Positions 53,632-63,641 are shown, numbered from the stretch's first letter. The stretch: 64,000 nt of DNA from Halorussus rarus (GCF_003369835.1 NZ_QPMJ01000002.1:372001-436000), one strand, 5' to 3'. Notes: generated by a model from the letters alone, not told the origin. Numbers and translations: made by a program.

Positions 53632-55359
53632 TCAGTCGTCTGCCTTCTGGGCCTCCGGTCGAGTCTCCAGGCCGAACTCCGCGGCGCGCGAGCGCCAGAA
53701 CTCCTCGTAGGCCTCCTCCTCTTGGCGGTCGGTGACCGTGCTCTCGCCGGACTGCACCCGGTCGAGCTTGAGGTCGATCTCCTCTATCAGCCGGCGGCCC
53801 ACGTCGTCGCTGACGGTGCCGTTGCGCATCGCGTCCATTAGGGCGCTCTTCTCCTGCTTGAGCACCCGACGCTCGCCGACCAGCAGCTCCTCGCGCCGGA
53901 GCTCGGGGTTGTTCTCGAGCAGCTGGCCGATGGCCTCGCTCAGGTCCTGCTTCTCGCGCTCGTACTCCCCGCGGAAGTCCTCGTAGACCTCCTCCGAGAG
54001 GTCGCCCGCGGCGTGGAGCCGTTCGGCCGATTCGAGCGCGGCGTCGACCGCGCGAGCGCGCCCGACGAGCAGTTCGTACAGCTCCTCGGCCTCCGACCGG
54101 GTCACGATGTCGAGGCCGTTCATCAGCCGGCCCATCGTGAGCCCCTGGACCACGAGGCTGAACGCCGCGACGCCGAACACCATCGCGCGGAGCTCCTCCA
54201 GCAGCGGGAAGTTCGGCGGCAGCCCCAGCACCAGCGCGATGGGAATCGAGCCGTGGAGCCCGCCCCACACCATGACGTGCTGGTAGTCGACCGGCACCGG
54301 TCGGGCGACCGCCTGGTTGACGAGGTTGACGATGGGGTAGACCACCGCCGCGCGCGCGAGGACGACCAGCGGGATGGCCAGCAGGATGAGTCGCCCGTGG
54401 GTCACCACCTGGTGGATGGGCGTCTTCGCGCCGATGAGCAGGAAGATGAGCGTGTTGACGAGGAAGGCGGCGGTCTCCCACGTGTTGAACACCGAGATCT
54501 TGGTCTGGGCGCTCATCGCGCGCTCGGCGCCCCGGTTGCCGATGAGGAAGCCGGCCGTCACCGTGGCGATGACGCCGCTGAAGTAGTAGTCGCCGATGAC
54601 CCCGCTCAGGGTGTGTTCGGCCAGCAGGAAGCTGCCGTACGCCAGAACGAGCGTCAGCACGATCTCGGTCATGTGCTCGTCGAGCCGGTACATGACCTGG
54701 TACACCGCGAGGCCGGCCACCAGTCCGACGAGCGCTCCGCCGACGCTGGCGACCAGGATGTCGGTCGAGGCGCTGACGATGGTGTCGGCGGTCACCAGTT
54801 CCGCGAGGTCGGTCCCGGCCCGAGTGGACTGGAGGACGAGCGCGTACAGCGTCGTGAAGATGACGACGCCCACGCCGTCGTTGACGAGGCTCTCGCCCTC
54901 GACCAGCACCGAGAGGCGCTCGGGCGCGCCGAGTTCCTCGAACAGCGCCAGCACCGACACCGGGTCGGTGGGCAGGATCATCGCCGCGAACAGCAGCGCG
55001 ACCAGCAACGGGAAGCCGAAGGCGTAGTGGCCGACGACGCCGAGCAGGAGGATCGCCGCTATCAGTCCCACCACCGCGAGGACGAGGATGTGCGTGAGGT
55101 TCGTCCGGAAGTGTTCGAGGTCGGTGGTCGCCGCGCCCTCGAACAGAAGCGGCGGCAGGAAGACCAGCAGGATGAGGTCGTGGGACAGTTCGATGTCGAT
55201 GGTGACGCCGAGGATCGAGACGGTGAGACCCGCGAGCAGGAGCGCGATAGTGTAGGGGAACCGGCCGATCTTGGCGACGAAGACGCCGACGCCAGCCGCG
55301 ATGACGAACACCGACAGCAGGTCGATGAGCTCGGCGGCGATCCCAGTCTCTGCGACCAT
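53632..55359 (-). CDS. Na+/H+ antiporter, CPA1 family
   Basis: A 575-residue cation/proton antiporter. About 12 membrane helices occupy residues ~8-405, with the ion-site motifs ILPTDPVSVLALFEELGAPERLSVLVEGESLVNDG (TDP and ESLVNDG) typical of CPA1/NhaP. LPPLLFEGA near residue 70 and GLHGSIPIAL follow. A cytoplasmic helical tail of ~170 residues (RLHAAGDLSEEVYEDFRGEYEREKQDLSEAI) may regulate it. The role is Na+ extrusion and pH homeostasis. Confidence 0.94.
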   Translation of the reverse strand: MVAETGIAAELIDLLSVFVIAAGVGVFVAKIGRFPYTIALLLAGLTVSILGVTIDIELSHDLILLVFLPPLLFEGAATTDLEHFRTNLTHILVLAVVGLIAAILLLGVVGHYAFGFPLLVALLFAAMILPTDPVSVLALFEELGAPERLSVLVEGESLVNDGVGVVIFTTLYALVLQSTRAGTDLAELVTADTIVSASTDILVASVGGALVGLVAGLAVYQVMYRLDEHMTEIVLTLVLAYGSFLLAEHTLSGVIGDYYFSGVIATVTAGFLIGNRGAERAMSAQTKISVFNTWETAAFLVNTLIFLLIGAKTPIHQVVTHGRLILLAIPLVVLARAAVVYPIVNLVNQAVARPVPVDYQHVMVWGGLHGSIPIALVLGLPPNFPLLEELRAMVFGVAAFSLVVQGLTMGRLMNGLDIVTRSEAEELYELLVGRARAVDAALESAERLHAAGDLSEEVYEDFRGEYEREKQDLSEAIGQLLENNPELRREELLVGERRVLKQEKSALMDAMRNGTVSDDVGRRLIEEIDLKLDRVQSGESTVTDRQEEEAYEEFWRSRAAEFGLETRPEAQKADD

Positions 55360-55463
55360 GTCCGAAGGTAAGCCGCTGAGTCATTAAACGTCCGTGGCTC
55401 GCTCGCGCGAGGGAGACGGTCAGCGGGCCGGAAAGAGAGGCGACGCCGGCTGGCGCGGGTGCG

Positions 55464-57041
55464 TTACTGGTACTCGGTGATGGTCAGGTCGTAGCTCCCC
55501 GACCCGCTGTAGGAGTCGACGTCGATCTGGAGCGCCGTCGACGTGTCGGGGCTGTCGACGGTGATGGACTCCCGGCTGTTCGTGCTGATCGACCGGTAGT
55601 CGTAGTCGCTCGGGGAGGCGTCGGTCGTCGTGCCCTCGTTGACGTAGAGGTCGAAGTCGGCGTCGCTCGGCCCGTCGAGTTCCACGACGATCTGGCTCGG
55701 CGAGCTGTACTCCCACGACCACGAGTAGTCGTCGTAGTCGTAGGAGCCCGACAGCGACCCGCTGACCGTCTCGGACGTCGACCCGCCGTCGCCGCCTCCG
55801 CCGCCACCGCCGCTACCGGGTTCGGTGGTGACCGCGTCGTAGGCGTTGACCTGGCCCGCGCCCTGCTCGTCCGAGGAGAGACCGATGTCCTCGGCGGTGT
55901 TCTTGAGGTGGCTGCGGAGCTCCGAGTTGGTGAGGTCCCACTTCGCGAGCGTCAGGCCGGCGACGCCCGACGTGACCGGCGTCGCCATCGAGGTGCCCGA
56001 CAGCCGCTCGTAGGAGCCACGCTCCTCGGTCGTGGTCGAGAGCACGTCGACGCCGGGCGCGCAGAGCTCGACGCTGCTGCCGTACTGGGAGAACGACGCG
56101 AGCTGCTCGTCGCTGTCGACCGCCGAGACCGCCACGCACTCGCTATAGGCGGCGGGGTACGAGACGCTGCCTGAGCCGTCGTTCCCGGCGGCCGCGACGA
56201 CGAGCGCGCCGTTGTCGGTCGCGTAGGAGACGGCGTTCTTCATCGTGGACGTGTAGCCGCCGCCACCGAGGCTCAGGTTGATGACGTCCGCGCCCCGGTC
56301 GGCCGCCCACTCGACGGCGTCGGCGATGTCGGCCGTCGACCCGCTGCCGCTCTCGTCGAGCGCCCGGCCGTTGATGAGCGTTGAGTTGCCCTGGCCCGCG
56401 ACGCCGGCGCCGTTGTCGACGACCGCCGCGGCGCAGCCCGAGACGTGGGTGGCGTGGTACTCGTCGCTCGGCGCGTCCGGGGCCGGGTCCGAGTCGCCGT
56501 CAGCGAAGTCCCGGCCGGGGTCCGAGGCGTAGTTGGCCGCCAGGTCGGGGTGGTCGTACTGGGCGCCGGTGTCGACGACGGCGATGGTGACCTCCGAGTC
56601 GCCGAACGTGGCGTCCCACGCCCGGTCGGACTCGACCTGCTGGGGCGCGTACTGGTCGCCGAACCGGGGGTCGCTCGGAGTGGCGAGTGCGGTGTGGGTC
56701 GCGTTCGGCTCGGCGTACTTGATGCCGTCGCGCTTCGTGATGGCGTCGATGAAGTTCTGCTTGGCCTTCTCCGGAGCCCGGCTCGGGAACTCGACCGCGG
56801 CGTACCGGAGGTTGTCGTTGGTGTGGACGACCTCCGCGGTGCCCGGGAGGTGGCCGGCGACCGTCGCCTCCACGTCGCCGTGGCCGGCGGAGACGCCGAC
56901 GAGAATCTCGTCCTTCTTCGGACCGGGCTCGCGGCCCGGCGTCGCTGCCGTAACGCCACTCGCCGCGGCGGCGGCGCCGACCGCACCTGTTGCCTTGAGG
57001 AAGTCGCGTCGACCGCATCGGTTGGGGGTTTTGTCCGACAT
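55464..57041 (-). CDS. halolysin-like secreted subtilisin (S8)
   Basis: A 525-residue extracellular serine protease. The Tat signal is RRDFLKATGAVGAAAAASGVTA (residues 11-32), followed by a propeptide to about 118. The catalytic triad is Asp157 (AVVDTG), His196 (HATHVSG) and Ser351 (GTSMATP), with oxyanion Asn287 (AAGNDG). A Gly-rich linker and a C-terminal PPC-type beta domain (SGSYDYDDYSW, DADFDLYV, YSGSGSYDLTI) follow. This is the halolysin layout. It is a single gene with an AT-rich upstream region (57042-57130). Confidence 0.95.
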   Translation of the reverse strand: MSDKTPNRCGRRDFLKATGAVGAAAAASGVTAATPGREPGPKKDEILVGVSAGHGDVEATVAGHLPGTAEVVHTNDNLRYAAVEFPSRAPEKAKQNFIDAITKRDGIKYAEPNATHTALATPSDPRFGDQYAPQQVESDRAWDATFGDSEVTIAVVDTGAQYDHPDLAANYASDPGRDFADGDSDPAPDAPSDEYHATHVSGCAAAVVDNGAGVAGQGNSTLINGRALDESGSGSTADIADAVEWAADRGADVINLSLGGGGYTSTMKNAVSYATDNGALVVAAAGNDGSGSVSYPAAYSECVAVSAVDSDEQLASFSQYGSSVELCAPGVDVLSTTTEERGSYERLSGTSMATPVTSGVAGLTLAKWDLTNSELRSHLKNTAEDIGLSSDEQGAGQVNAYDAVTTEPGSGGGGGGGDGGSTSETVSGSLSGSYDYDDYSWSWEYSSPSQIVVELDGPSDADFDLYVNEGTTTDASPSDYDYRSISTNSRESITVDSPDTSTALQIDVDSYSGSGSYDLTITEYQ

Positions 57042-57216
57042 GCTTCATCGTGATACGAAAAGCCATGGTTATTTATTCTTTTTTCATACTGAAATAAAAT
57101 ATTTATTTAATTTAGTTAGTGTATCAATTAATTAGAGAGGCCTTCGGGCCCACTGTCTCGCGACCGATTCGCGACGGACCGCCACCGCTATGGTCCGAGG
57201 TCGGCTATCGCCGGGT

Positions 57217-57660
57217 ATGCAACCGCTGCGCTCGCTCCTCGACGGGGCGACGACCGTCGCGCTGTTCGTGGACGGGCCGAACGTGCTGCGAGACGAGTTC
57301 GACGTGGACCTCGACGACGTCCGGGCGGCGGCCGAAGAGATCGGCCAGCTCTCGGCGACGCGGCTCTACCTCGACGAACACGCCACGCCCGGGCTCATCC
57401 AGGCCGCCGAGGCCCGAGGCTACGAGGTGACGGTGACCAGCGGCGACGTGGACGTGAAGCTCGCGGTCGACGCGACCGAGTTCGCGCTCACCGAGGGGCT
57501 GGACGTGCTGGCGGTCGCCTCGCGGGACACCGACTTCAAGCCCGTGCTGGAGAAGGCCGCCCGGAACGGAGTCCGGACGGTCGCCATCGCGCCGGGCGAG
57601 CACGGCCGGTCGGACGCCCTGCGGAACGCGGCCCACGACGCGGTCGTGCTGGAGGAGTGA
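57217..57660 (+). CDS. NYN-domain (PIN-like) protein
   Basis: A 147-residue NYN/PIN-fold protein (LabA-like, TIGR00288 type). VALFVDGPNVLRDEFDVDL provides the first acidic residue. VTSGDVDVKLAVDATEFAL and VLAVASRDTDFKPVLEKAARNG hold the Asp residues of a metal-dependent RNase site, and VRTVAIAPGE follows. The ATG at 57217 is favoured. It likely cleaves RNA, with an unknown target. Confidence 0.9.
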   Translation: MQPLRSLLDGATTVALFVDGPNVLRDEFDVDLDDVRAAAEEIGQLSATRLYLDEHATPGLIQAAEARGYEVTVTSGDVDVKLAVDATEFALTEGLDVLAVASRDTDFKPVLEKAARNGVRTVAIAPGEHGRSDALRNAAHDAVVLEE

Positions 57661-57707
57661 GCGCGGGGGCGGAGCAGTTCGCGGTCCCGAAGTGTGTCGA
57701 TCGGGAG

Positions 57708-58178
57708 CTACTCGTCCGCGCCGCCGGCGTCGCCGAGCGTCGCGACGTCGACGCGGTGGTCGTCCCCGTCGAGCCGGAGGACCACCGAGTCCGCGATGGA
57801 GGCGGCGACCGCCTCGCGCCACGCCTCGACCGATGCGACGTGGCGCTCGCGGTGGCGCTCGACCGAGAACTCGACCTCGGAGTCCTCGCGGAGCGCGTCC
57901 TCGGTGTCGTCAGGCGTCGGATACTCGGGTACCGTCCCGCCGTCGACAAATCGTGCGGGCGGGACGTGGACCGCGCCCGTCTCGGGGTCGCGGTCGTCGC
58001 CCTCGCGTGTCGCCGGGCCCGGACCCGTGTCGTGGAGTCGAGCCCGCATCCGGCCCGAGAACGGCGGCGTCACCCGGAGGACGGGCCGGCGGTCGCTCCG
58101 GCGGCTGGCCTCGTACGCCGTCACCACGTCACCGGTCGTGACCGCGAGCGACCGGACGTCGCGGGGGTCGGTACTCAT
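57708..58178 (-). CDS. uncharacterised protein
   Basis: A 156-residue protein starting MSTDPRDVRSLAVTTGDVVTAYEASRR. PVLRVTPPFSGRMRARLH and a helical section (VEAWREAVAASIADSVVLRLDGDDHRVDVATLG) follow. No motif is recognised. The ATG at 58178 gives a good protein start and a 112-base divergent promoter with the TatD-like gene. A longer open frame upstream is not supported. Confidence 0.65.
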   Translation of the reverse strand: MSTDPRDVRSLAVTTGDVVTAYEASRRSDRRPVLRVTPPFSGRMRARLHDTGPGPATREGDDRDPETGAVHVPPARFVDGGTVPEYPTPDDTEDALREDSEVEFSVERHRERHVASVEAWREAVAASIADSVVLRLDGDDHRVDVATLGDAGGADE

Positions 58179-58290
58179 GTGGGGTCGTGCGGGCCGGAGG
58201 CACTTGGAGGTCGCGCCACATCGGAGCGCGACCGCGACGAAGCAACGTCGATTCACAGCCGTTTTTCCCCCGCAACTCCAACACTCGGCC

Positions 58291-59142
58291 ATGAGCGAGG
58301 ACCTCGGAACGCCGGTGCTCGACGACCACCTCCACCTCGACCCCGACCACGGCCGGGGCATGGAGGCGGTCAAGGACTTCGCGCGCAGCGGCGGCACCCA
58401 CCTGCTCGTGGTCAACAAGCCCTCGTGGCTGCTCGGGGTCGAACCCGAGACCGGCGAGGAGTTCCGCCCCGTCTTCGAGACCACCCTCGACGCGGTCTCG
58501 CGGGCGGACGAGATACTCGACGGCCGGGCGTGGCCCGTGCTCGGGGTCCACCCCGGGCTGGTCTCGAAGCTGGTCGACGACCGGGGGTACGCGCCCGAGG
58601 CGGCCCGCGACCTGATGCAAGCGGGGCTGGACCTCGCGGCCGAGTACGTCGAGTCGGGCGAGGCGGTGGCGCTCAAGACCGGTCGACCCCACTACGACAC
58701 GACCGACGCGGTGTGGGAGGCCTCGAACGCGGTGCTCCGCCACGGGCTGGCGCTGGGCGCCGACCGGGATTGTGCGGTCCAGCTCCACACCGAGGCCAGC
58801 GAGGACCTGACCGAGATCGCCGACTGGGCCGAGGACGCCGGCCTGGACCCCGAGAAGGTCGTCAAACACTACGCCGGCGGGAAGCTGGCCGGACCGACGC
58901 CGAGCGTGATGAGCGAGAAGGACAGGCTGGCACGCGCTGCCGAGCGGGGCGAGCCGTTCCTGATGGAGACCGACTTCGTGGACGACCCCGACCGGCCCGG
59001 CGCGGTGATGGGGCCCAAGACGGTGCCCCGGCGCGTCCGGTGGATGCAGGAGGAAGGGTACGACGAGGCGCTGGTAATCGCCCACGTGGAGGCGCCAAAG
59101 CGGGTCTACGGCCTCGACACGGAAGAAACGTTGGACCGGTAG
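58291..59142 (+). CDS. TatD-like metal-dependent hydrolase
   Basis: A 283-residue amidohydrolase-superfamily protein of the archaeal TatD-like type. The metal-binding HxH is in VLDDHLHLDP (His13, His15), with GVHPGLV, AVQLHTEA (His) and FLMETDFVDDPDRP (final Asp) later. Likely phosphoesterase or nuclease activity; the substrate is unknown. The ATG at 58291 is the family start. It is followed 49 bases on by the DUF2150 gene. Confidence 0.9.
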   Translation: MSEDLGTPVLDDHLHLDPDHGRGMEAVKDFARSGGTHLLVVNKPSWLLGVEPETGEEFRPVFETTLDAVSRADEILDGRAWPVLGVHPGLVSKLVDDRGYAPEAARDLMQAGLDLAAEYVESGEAVALKTGRPHYDTTDAVWEASNAVLRHGLALGADRDCAVQLHTEASEDLTEIADWAEDAGLDPEKVVKHYAGGKLAGPTPSVMSEKDRLARAAERGEPFLMETDFVDDPDRPGAVMGPKTVPRRVRWMQEEGYDEALVIAHVEAPKRVYGLDTEETLDR

Positions 59143-59191
59143 CGCAGCCCAAGCAGAAAGGCATATGAAGCGGGCAACACTCGGAAAGCAT

Positions 59192-59779
59192 ATGAGCGCG
59201 CCTCCGGAGGAATTCTACTCCGACGAACGCTGGCAGAACTGGCTCGACCGCATCCGGGAGGAGGACATCGACCCGGAGGACGAGGACTCGGCCCGACTGC
59301 TCCTCAATCTCCAGGACGACGTCGCCATCGCCGTCGCCAAGATCGTCACCGCGTACGACGACGGCGAGGTCGAGGAGGAGGAGGCGCTCGAGGAGCTCGC
59401 CGACATCCGCGAGGTCGTCCTCGACGAGGTGGAGTTCGACAACGACGAGAAGGCGATGCTCATCGACGGCGTCCAGACCAGTCTGGTCTGCGTCTTCTAC
59501 GCGGCCGAGCAGTACGTCGCCGACGGGCCCGCCGACGAGGGTGGCGTCGAGGAGTACGTCGTGGAGGCCGGCCGCGCCGAGGAGGGCGAGGACCTCGACT
59601 CGGCGCTCGGACTGGTCGCGGCGGCCGGGACGCGCATCATCGACGGCGAGGAGCTCGACATGACGGTCACCGAGGACATCGAGTACGGCCTGGTCACCGA
59701 GTGGGTCAACGGCCTCGACAGCCTCCAGAGCGCCATGAGCGACCCCGAGGTCGTCGAAGAGGAAGAGGAAGACGAGTAG
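59192..59779 (+). CDS. DUF2150 family protein
   Basis: A 195-residue acidic, mainly helical protein of the archaeal DUF2150 family. FYSDERWQNWLDRIREEDIDPEDEDSARLLLNLQDDVAIAVAKIV opens the domain. EVEFDNDEKAMLIDGVQTSLVCVFYAAEQYV and TVTEDIEYGLVTEWVNGLDSL continue it. Function is unknown. The ATG at 59192 is preferred over the one at 59165. Confidence 0.9.
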   Translation: MSAPPEEFYSDERWQNWLDRIREEDIDPEDEDSARLLLNLQDDVAIAVAKIVTAYDDGEVEEEEALEELADIREVVLDEVEFDNDEKAMLIDGVQTSLVCVFYAAEQYVADGPADEGGVEEYVVEAGRAEEGEDLDSALGLVAAAGTRIIDGEELDMTVTEDIEYGLVTEWVNGLDSLQSAMSDPEVVEEEEEDE

Positions 59780-59826
59780 CCGCCCCAGCGCTATTTTTAT
59801 CTGTTCGCCCTGAAAGGAGGCGAGTA

Positions 59827-61878
59827 GTGCGACTGCGAACCGACGACCGGGGCGTGACCGTGCAGGTCGGGACGGTGCTGCTGTTCGCGGTGGTTGTCGT
59901 CCTGCTGTCGACCTACCAGGCCTCGGTCGTCCCCCAGCAGAACGAGCAGGTGGAGTTCGACCACAACCAGCGGGTCCAGGGCCAGCTCCAGGACCTCCGT
60001 GACGAGCTCCTCCGGACCGCCGTCACCGGCAGCGGCGGGTCGTCGTCGGTCGCGCTCGGGACCCGGTATCCGGTCCGGGCCGTCTTCGTCAACCCCGCGC
60101 CGCCCTCGGGGACGCTCGCGACGACGCCGGCCGCGAACGCGACGATTCGGAACGCCACCGCCGACGGCGAGACCGGCGACTACTGGACAGGTCACAGTCG
60201 GAACTTCTCGACGCTGGGGCTGACCTACGACCCGCTGTACCACGTCTACCAGAACCCCCCGACGACGGTGTTCCGGAACGGCGTGCTCTACAACCGGTAT
60301 CCGGACGCCAATCGGACGCTGTCGGGTCAGCGACTCGTCCGCGGGAACCGGATCTCGCTCGTGGCGCTGAACGGCAGCCTCTCGGAGTCGGCCAGCGGGA
60401 GCGCGACGGTCGACTTCCGCGCGGTCAGCGCCGCGACCCGGACCGTGACGGTCCGCAACGAGACGGCCAACCTCTCGGTGGTCGTCCCGACCACGCTCGC
60501 CGAGGGGAAGGCGGTCGGCCTCTGGAGGCAACTGCTCGCAGACGAGTGGAGCGAATCGCCCGGCGACGACCGCCGCGTGCTCGCCGTGGAGGCCGGTCCC
60601 CGGCCCGACGTCGCGGACGTCCGAATCGTCCTCGAACCGGGAACTTACGAGCTCCAGCTCGCGAAGGTCGGCGTCGGCTCGGACGTGACGGGCGTCGACC
60701 CTCACTACGTGACCGACGTCCGGGGCGACAACGCGAGCGCGCTCGAAGGCGGCAAGCAGCAACTCGTCGTGGAGGTGCGCGACCGGTTCAACAACCCCGT
60801 GTCGGGCACGATCGTGAACGCGAGCGACGTCACCGACGGGACCGTGACTCCGCAACGGACCCGGACGAACGCTGCAGGTCGCGCAACGTTCGTCTACGAT
60901 GCCTCCGGGGCGGCCGGGACCGAGGCGGTGACGTTCAACATCAGCGACGACCCCGAGCCGCGGGAGGAGGCGACCCTCCGCGTTCACGTCAGCTCGGCTG
61001 GCACGGGGAACGGCACCACCGGAGGAGACGGGGACGACGGTGCCTACTGGACCTGGTGGGAGAACGCCACCATCGACTCCCGGCCCGGGATGACGTGCCA
61101 CGCCAACGACACGTGCAGGTACGACCTCGCGTACGGCGATACCGTGACGCTGACGGCGAACACGACGCCCACCGCCGACGGTGCGACGGTCCAGTTCGCG
61201 GTGAACGACACGGCGACAGCCCAGTTCGCCGCCGACCAGGGGACCACCGGGAGCGACGGCAGCGTCGAGGCCGACCTCCAGGCGCTCGATACCGAGAACG
61301 TCACCGTCTACGCCGCCAGCGGCGGGACCGGCGACAGGCTGGCGATCCAGATCTACGACTCCGGAGCAGAGCCGACCGGCACCATCGTGTACAACGACGA
61401 CGGGACCGCGACGCGCGGCGACAGACAGGGCGGGCAGAAGTCCGGATTGACCTTCAGCGTCACGAACAACGAAGCCGAGTCGGTCACCCTGACCGACGTT
61501 CGCGTCGAACCCGAAGACGGGTCTATCGACGAACTCAGTGACTCGTCTGCGGACGAGGGCATGTACCAGAGCGAACTGCACGTCGACGCGCAGCGCGACG
61601 GAACCTCCGACATCGCCGGCGGGACTGCGCTTCCCAGAACGTTCGACATCGACAGCGACGGTCAGGAACCGCACGCAAACGAGTGGTACGGTGATGTTAC
61701 CTGGACGCTCCAGCAGGAACCGATCATCGCCGGTGACGGCGGCACCGCGACGTTCTACCTCTACGAGTTCTTCAGCGACGGGAACCCCGTCTCGATGACG
61801 AGCGAACGCGTCACCATCACGCTGCGCTTCGAGAACCACGACCCGGTGACGTTCACCGTGCGCGGAAACGACGGTTGA
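59827..61878 (+). CDS. pilin-like surface protein with Ig-like domains
   Basis: A 683-residue secreted protein. The N-terminus RTDDRGVTVQVGTVLLFAVVVVLLSTYQA resembles the type-IV-pilin-like N-terminus of haloarchaeal exported proteins (charged head, then a single hydrophobic helix). The rest is extracellular and acidic. Residues ~310-400 form an invasin-like Ig domain (KQQLVVEVRDRFNNPVSGTIVNASDV, TNAAGRATFVYDASG), and ~440-520 look like a second one. The start is GTG at 59827, with GGAGG seven bases before it. Probably a surface or adhesion factor. Confidence 0.8.
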   Translation: MRLRTDDRGVTVQVGTVLLFAVVVVLLSTYQASVVPQQNEQVEFDHNQRVQGQLQDLRDELLRTAVTGSGGSSSVALGTRYPVRAVFVNPAPPSGTLATTPAANATIRNATADGETGDYWTGHSRNFSTLGLTYDPLYHVYQNPPTTVFRNGVLYNRYPDANRTLSGQRLVRGNRISLVALNGSLSESASGSATVDFRAVSAATRTVTVRNETANLSVVVPTTLAEGKAVGLWRQLLADEWSESPGDDRRVLAVEAGPRPDVADVRIVLEPGTYELQLAKVGVGSDVTGVDPHYVTDVRGDNASALEGGKQQLVVEVRDRFNNPVSGTIVNASDVTDGTVTPQRTRTNAAGRATFVYDASGAAGTEAVTFNISDDPEPREEATLRVHVSSAGTGNGTTGGDGDDGAYWTWWENATIDSRPGMTCHANDTCRYDLAYGDTVTLTANTTPTADGATVQFAVNDTATAQFAADQGTTGSDGSVEADLQALDTENVTVYAASGGTGDRLAIQIYDSGAEPTGTIVYNDDGTATRGDRQGGQKSGLTFSVTNNEAESVTLTDVRVEPEDGSIDELSDSSADEGMYQSELHVDAQRDGTSDIAGGTALPRTFDIDSDGQEPHANEWYGDVTWTLQQEPIIAGDGGTATFYLYEFFSDGNPVSMTSERVTITLRFENHDPVTFTVRGNDG

Positions 61879-61954
61879 GCCGAGCAGCGGTATTTCGACG
61901 ACCGTCGAAAGCGGTATCGACAAAACCTTATAGCCGGTCGCCGGACTTGGGGAC

Positions 61955-63292
61955 ATGACAGCCGTCGGTATCGACGCAGTCGAAATCTGGACGGGGAAAC
62001 TCAAGCTCGACCTCCCGGAGACGTTCGCGCCGGCGAAGGGCGAGGACCCCGAGAAGTACACAAAGGGGCTGGGACTGCACGCGAGCTCGTTCCCGGACGC
62101 CCACGAGGACATCGTGACGATGGGCGCCAACGCGGCCAAGCGCCTGATGGACCGCAAGGGGCTGACTCCCGACGACATCGGCCGCATCGACGTGGCGACC
62201 GAGTCGGCGTTCGACAACTCCAAGCCGGTGTCGACGTACATCGCGGGCTGCCTCGAGCAGGTGTACGACGGCGACTTCCACCACGCCAACAAGGGCGAGC
62301 GCAAGTTCGCCTGCATCGCCGGGACCCAGAGCCTCGACGACGCCTACAACTGGATCAAGGCCGGGCGCAACCGCGGCCGGGCGGCGCTCGTGGTGGCGAC
62401 CGACACCGCCCTCTACGCTCGGGGCGACCCCGGCGAGGCCACCCAGGGCGCGGGCGCGGTGGCGATGCTCATCGACGAGGACCCCAACCTCGTGGAGCTC
62501 TCGACCCACCAGGGGTACGGCAGCGCCGACGAGACCGACTTCCTCAAGCCCAACCAGCAGTTCCCGAGCGTCGACGGGAAGCGCTCGATGCAGGTGTACC
62601 TCGCCCGGATGCGCGAGGCCCTGGAGGACTACGAGTCGGTCGCGGGTGCCTCCCATCCCGACGACTTCGCGTACATTCCGTTCCACACGCCGTTCCCCGG
62701 CATGGTCCGGCGGGCCGCGCTGCTGGCCTATCGCCACATGATCCGGGACACGCCCATCGAGGAGGAACTGGCCGAGGAGATCGGCTTCCAGCCCCGCGAG
62801 GAGGACTTCGACGACCGCGAGGCCTACGAGGAGGCCATCCGCGACCACATGGACGACCTCAAGGCGACCGAGGCGTACCGCGAGTGGTACGCCGACACGG
62901 TCGAGCCGACCCTCTCGATCTCCCGCGAGGTCGGCAACTGGTACACCGGCTCGGTCCACATCGCCCGCGCCGCAGCGCTCAAGGGCGCCGCCGAGGAGGG
63001 CCTCGACCTCGCCGGCCAGAAGCTGGGCGTCGGCTCGTACGGGTCGGGCGCGCAGGCCGAGGTCCACGCCGAGACGATCGCGGAGGGCTGGCGCGAGGAG
63101 ATCGAGCAACTGAACATCGACGAGCAGAACGAGCGCCGCTACGACCTCTCGTACGAGGAGTACGAGGACGTCCACGACCGGCACAACCACGACAAGACAA
63201 TCGAGATGGAGGACTTCACCGTCCCCGACGGCGAGTTCGTGTTCACCGGGCGCGGCCGGATGAACGAGCGCCTCTACGACTACGTGGAGTAG
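61955..63292 (+). CDS. hmgB: hydroxymethylglutaryl-CoA synthase
   Basis: Condenses acetyl-CoA and acetoacetyl-CoA to HMG-CoA, the entry step to mevalonate and archaeal isoprenoid lipids. It has 445 residues. Catalytic Cys120 is in KFACIAGTQSLDDAY, Glu83 is in ATESAFDNS, and the His is in IPFHTPFPGMVRR. GNWYTGSVHIARAAAL and GSYGSGAQAEV are C-terminal signatures. Monocistronic here. Confidence 0.97.
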   Translation: MTAVGIDAVEIWTGKLKLDLPETFAPAKGEDPEKYTKGLGLHASSFPDAHEDIVTMGANAAKRLMDRKGLTPDDIGRIDVATESAFDNSKPVSTYIAGCLEQVYDGDFHHANKGERKFACIAGTQSLDDAYNWIKAGRNRGRAALVVATDTALYARGDPGEATQGAGAVAMLIDEDPNLVELSTHQGYGSADETDFLKPNQQFPSVDGKRSMQVYLARMREALEDYESVAGASHPDDFAYIPFHTPFPGMVRRAALLAYRHMIRDTPIEEELAEEIGFQPREEDFDDREAYEEAIRDHMDDLKATEAYREWYADTVEPTLSISREVGNWYTGSVHIARAAALKGAAEEGLDLAGQKLGVGSYGSGAQAEVHAETIAEGWREEIEQLNIDEQNERRYDLSYEEYEDVHDRHNHDKTIEMEDFTVPDGEFVFTGRGRMNERLYDYVE

Positions 63293-63641
63293 CGGGCCAG
63301 CACGCCTGTCTTCTCGGTTCCGCGTCGATTCTCGTTCTTCTCCGGCTCTTCGGTCGAATCTCGTTGGCAAGATGAGTACGCCTGAGTCTACGAGCAAATG
63401 GGGACGGGAGCTAGCTACTGCCGTCACCGATGAATTACCCCACCGCGACCGCGAGCCTCACACCTCCCCAGCCTCCTCGCTCGCTACGCTCACTCGTCCC
63501 TCGCGCGAACGAGCGCGGCACGGGGCCGCGCTCGCACGCGCCGGAGCACATGAGGCGACATCCTCTTCCCTTCAGTGCTGTCCGAAACTGCGGTCGAATC
63601 CGGCCGAGGCCTTTTAAACGAGCACCTCCGACTATCGGCCC
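63293..63641. other. intergenic region with strong palindrome
   Basis: No gene is supported. The stretch carries a perfect 10-bp stem hairpin at 63510-63534 (CGAGCGCGGC / GCCGCGCTCG, 5-base loop), downstream of a CTCGCTCGCTACGCTCACTC tract. A TTTTAAA element at 63611-63617 is the likely TATA box of the next gene. Confidence 0.6.
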
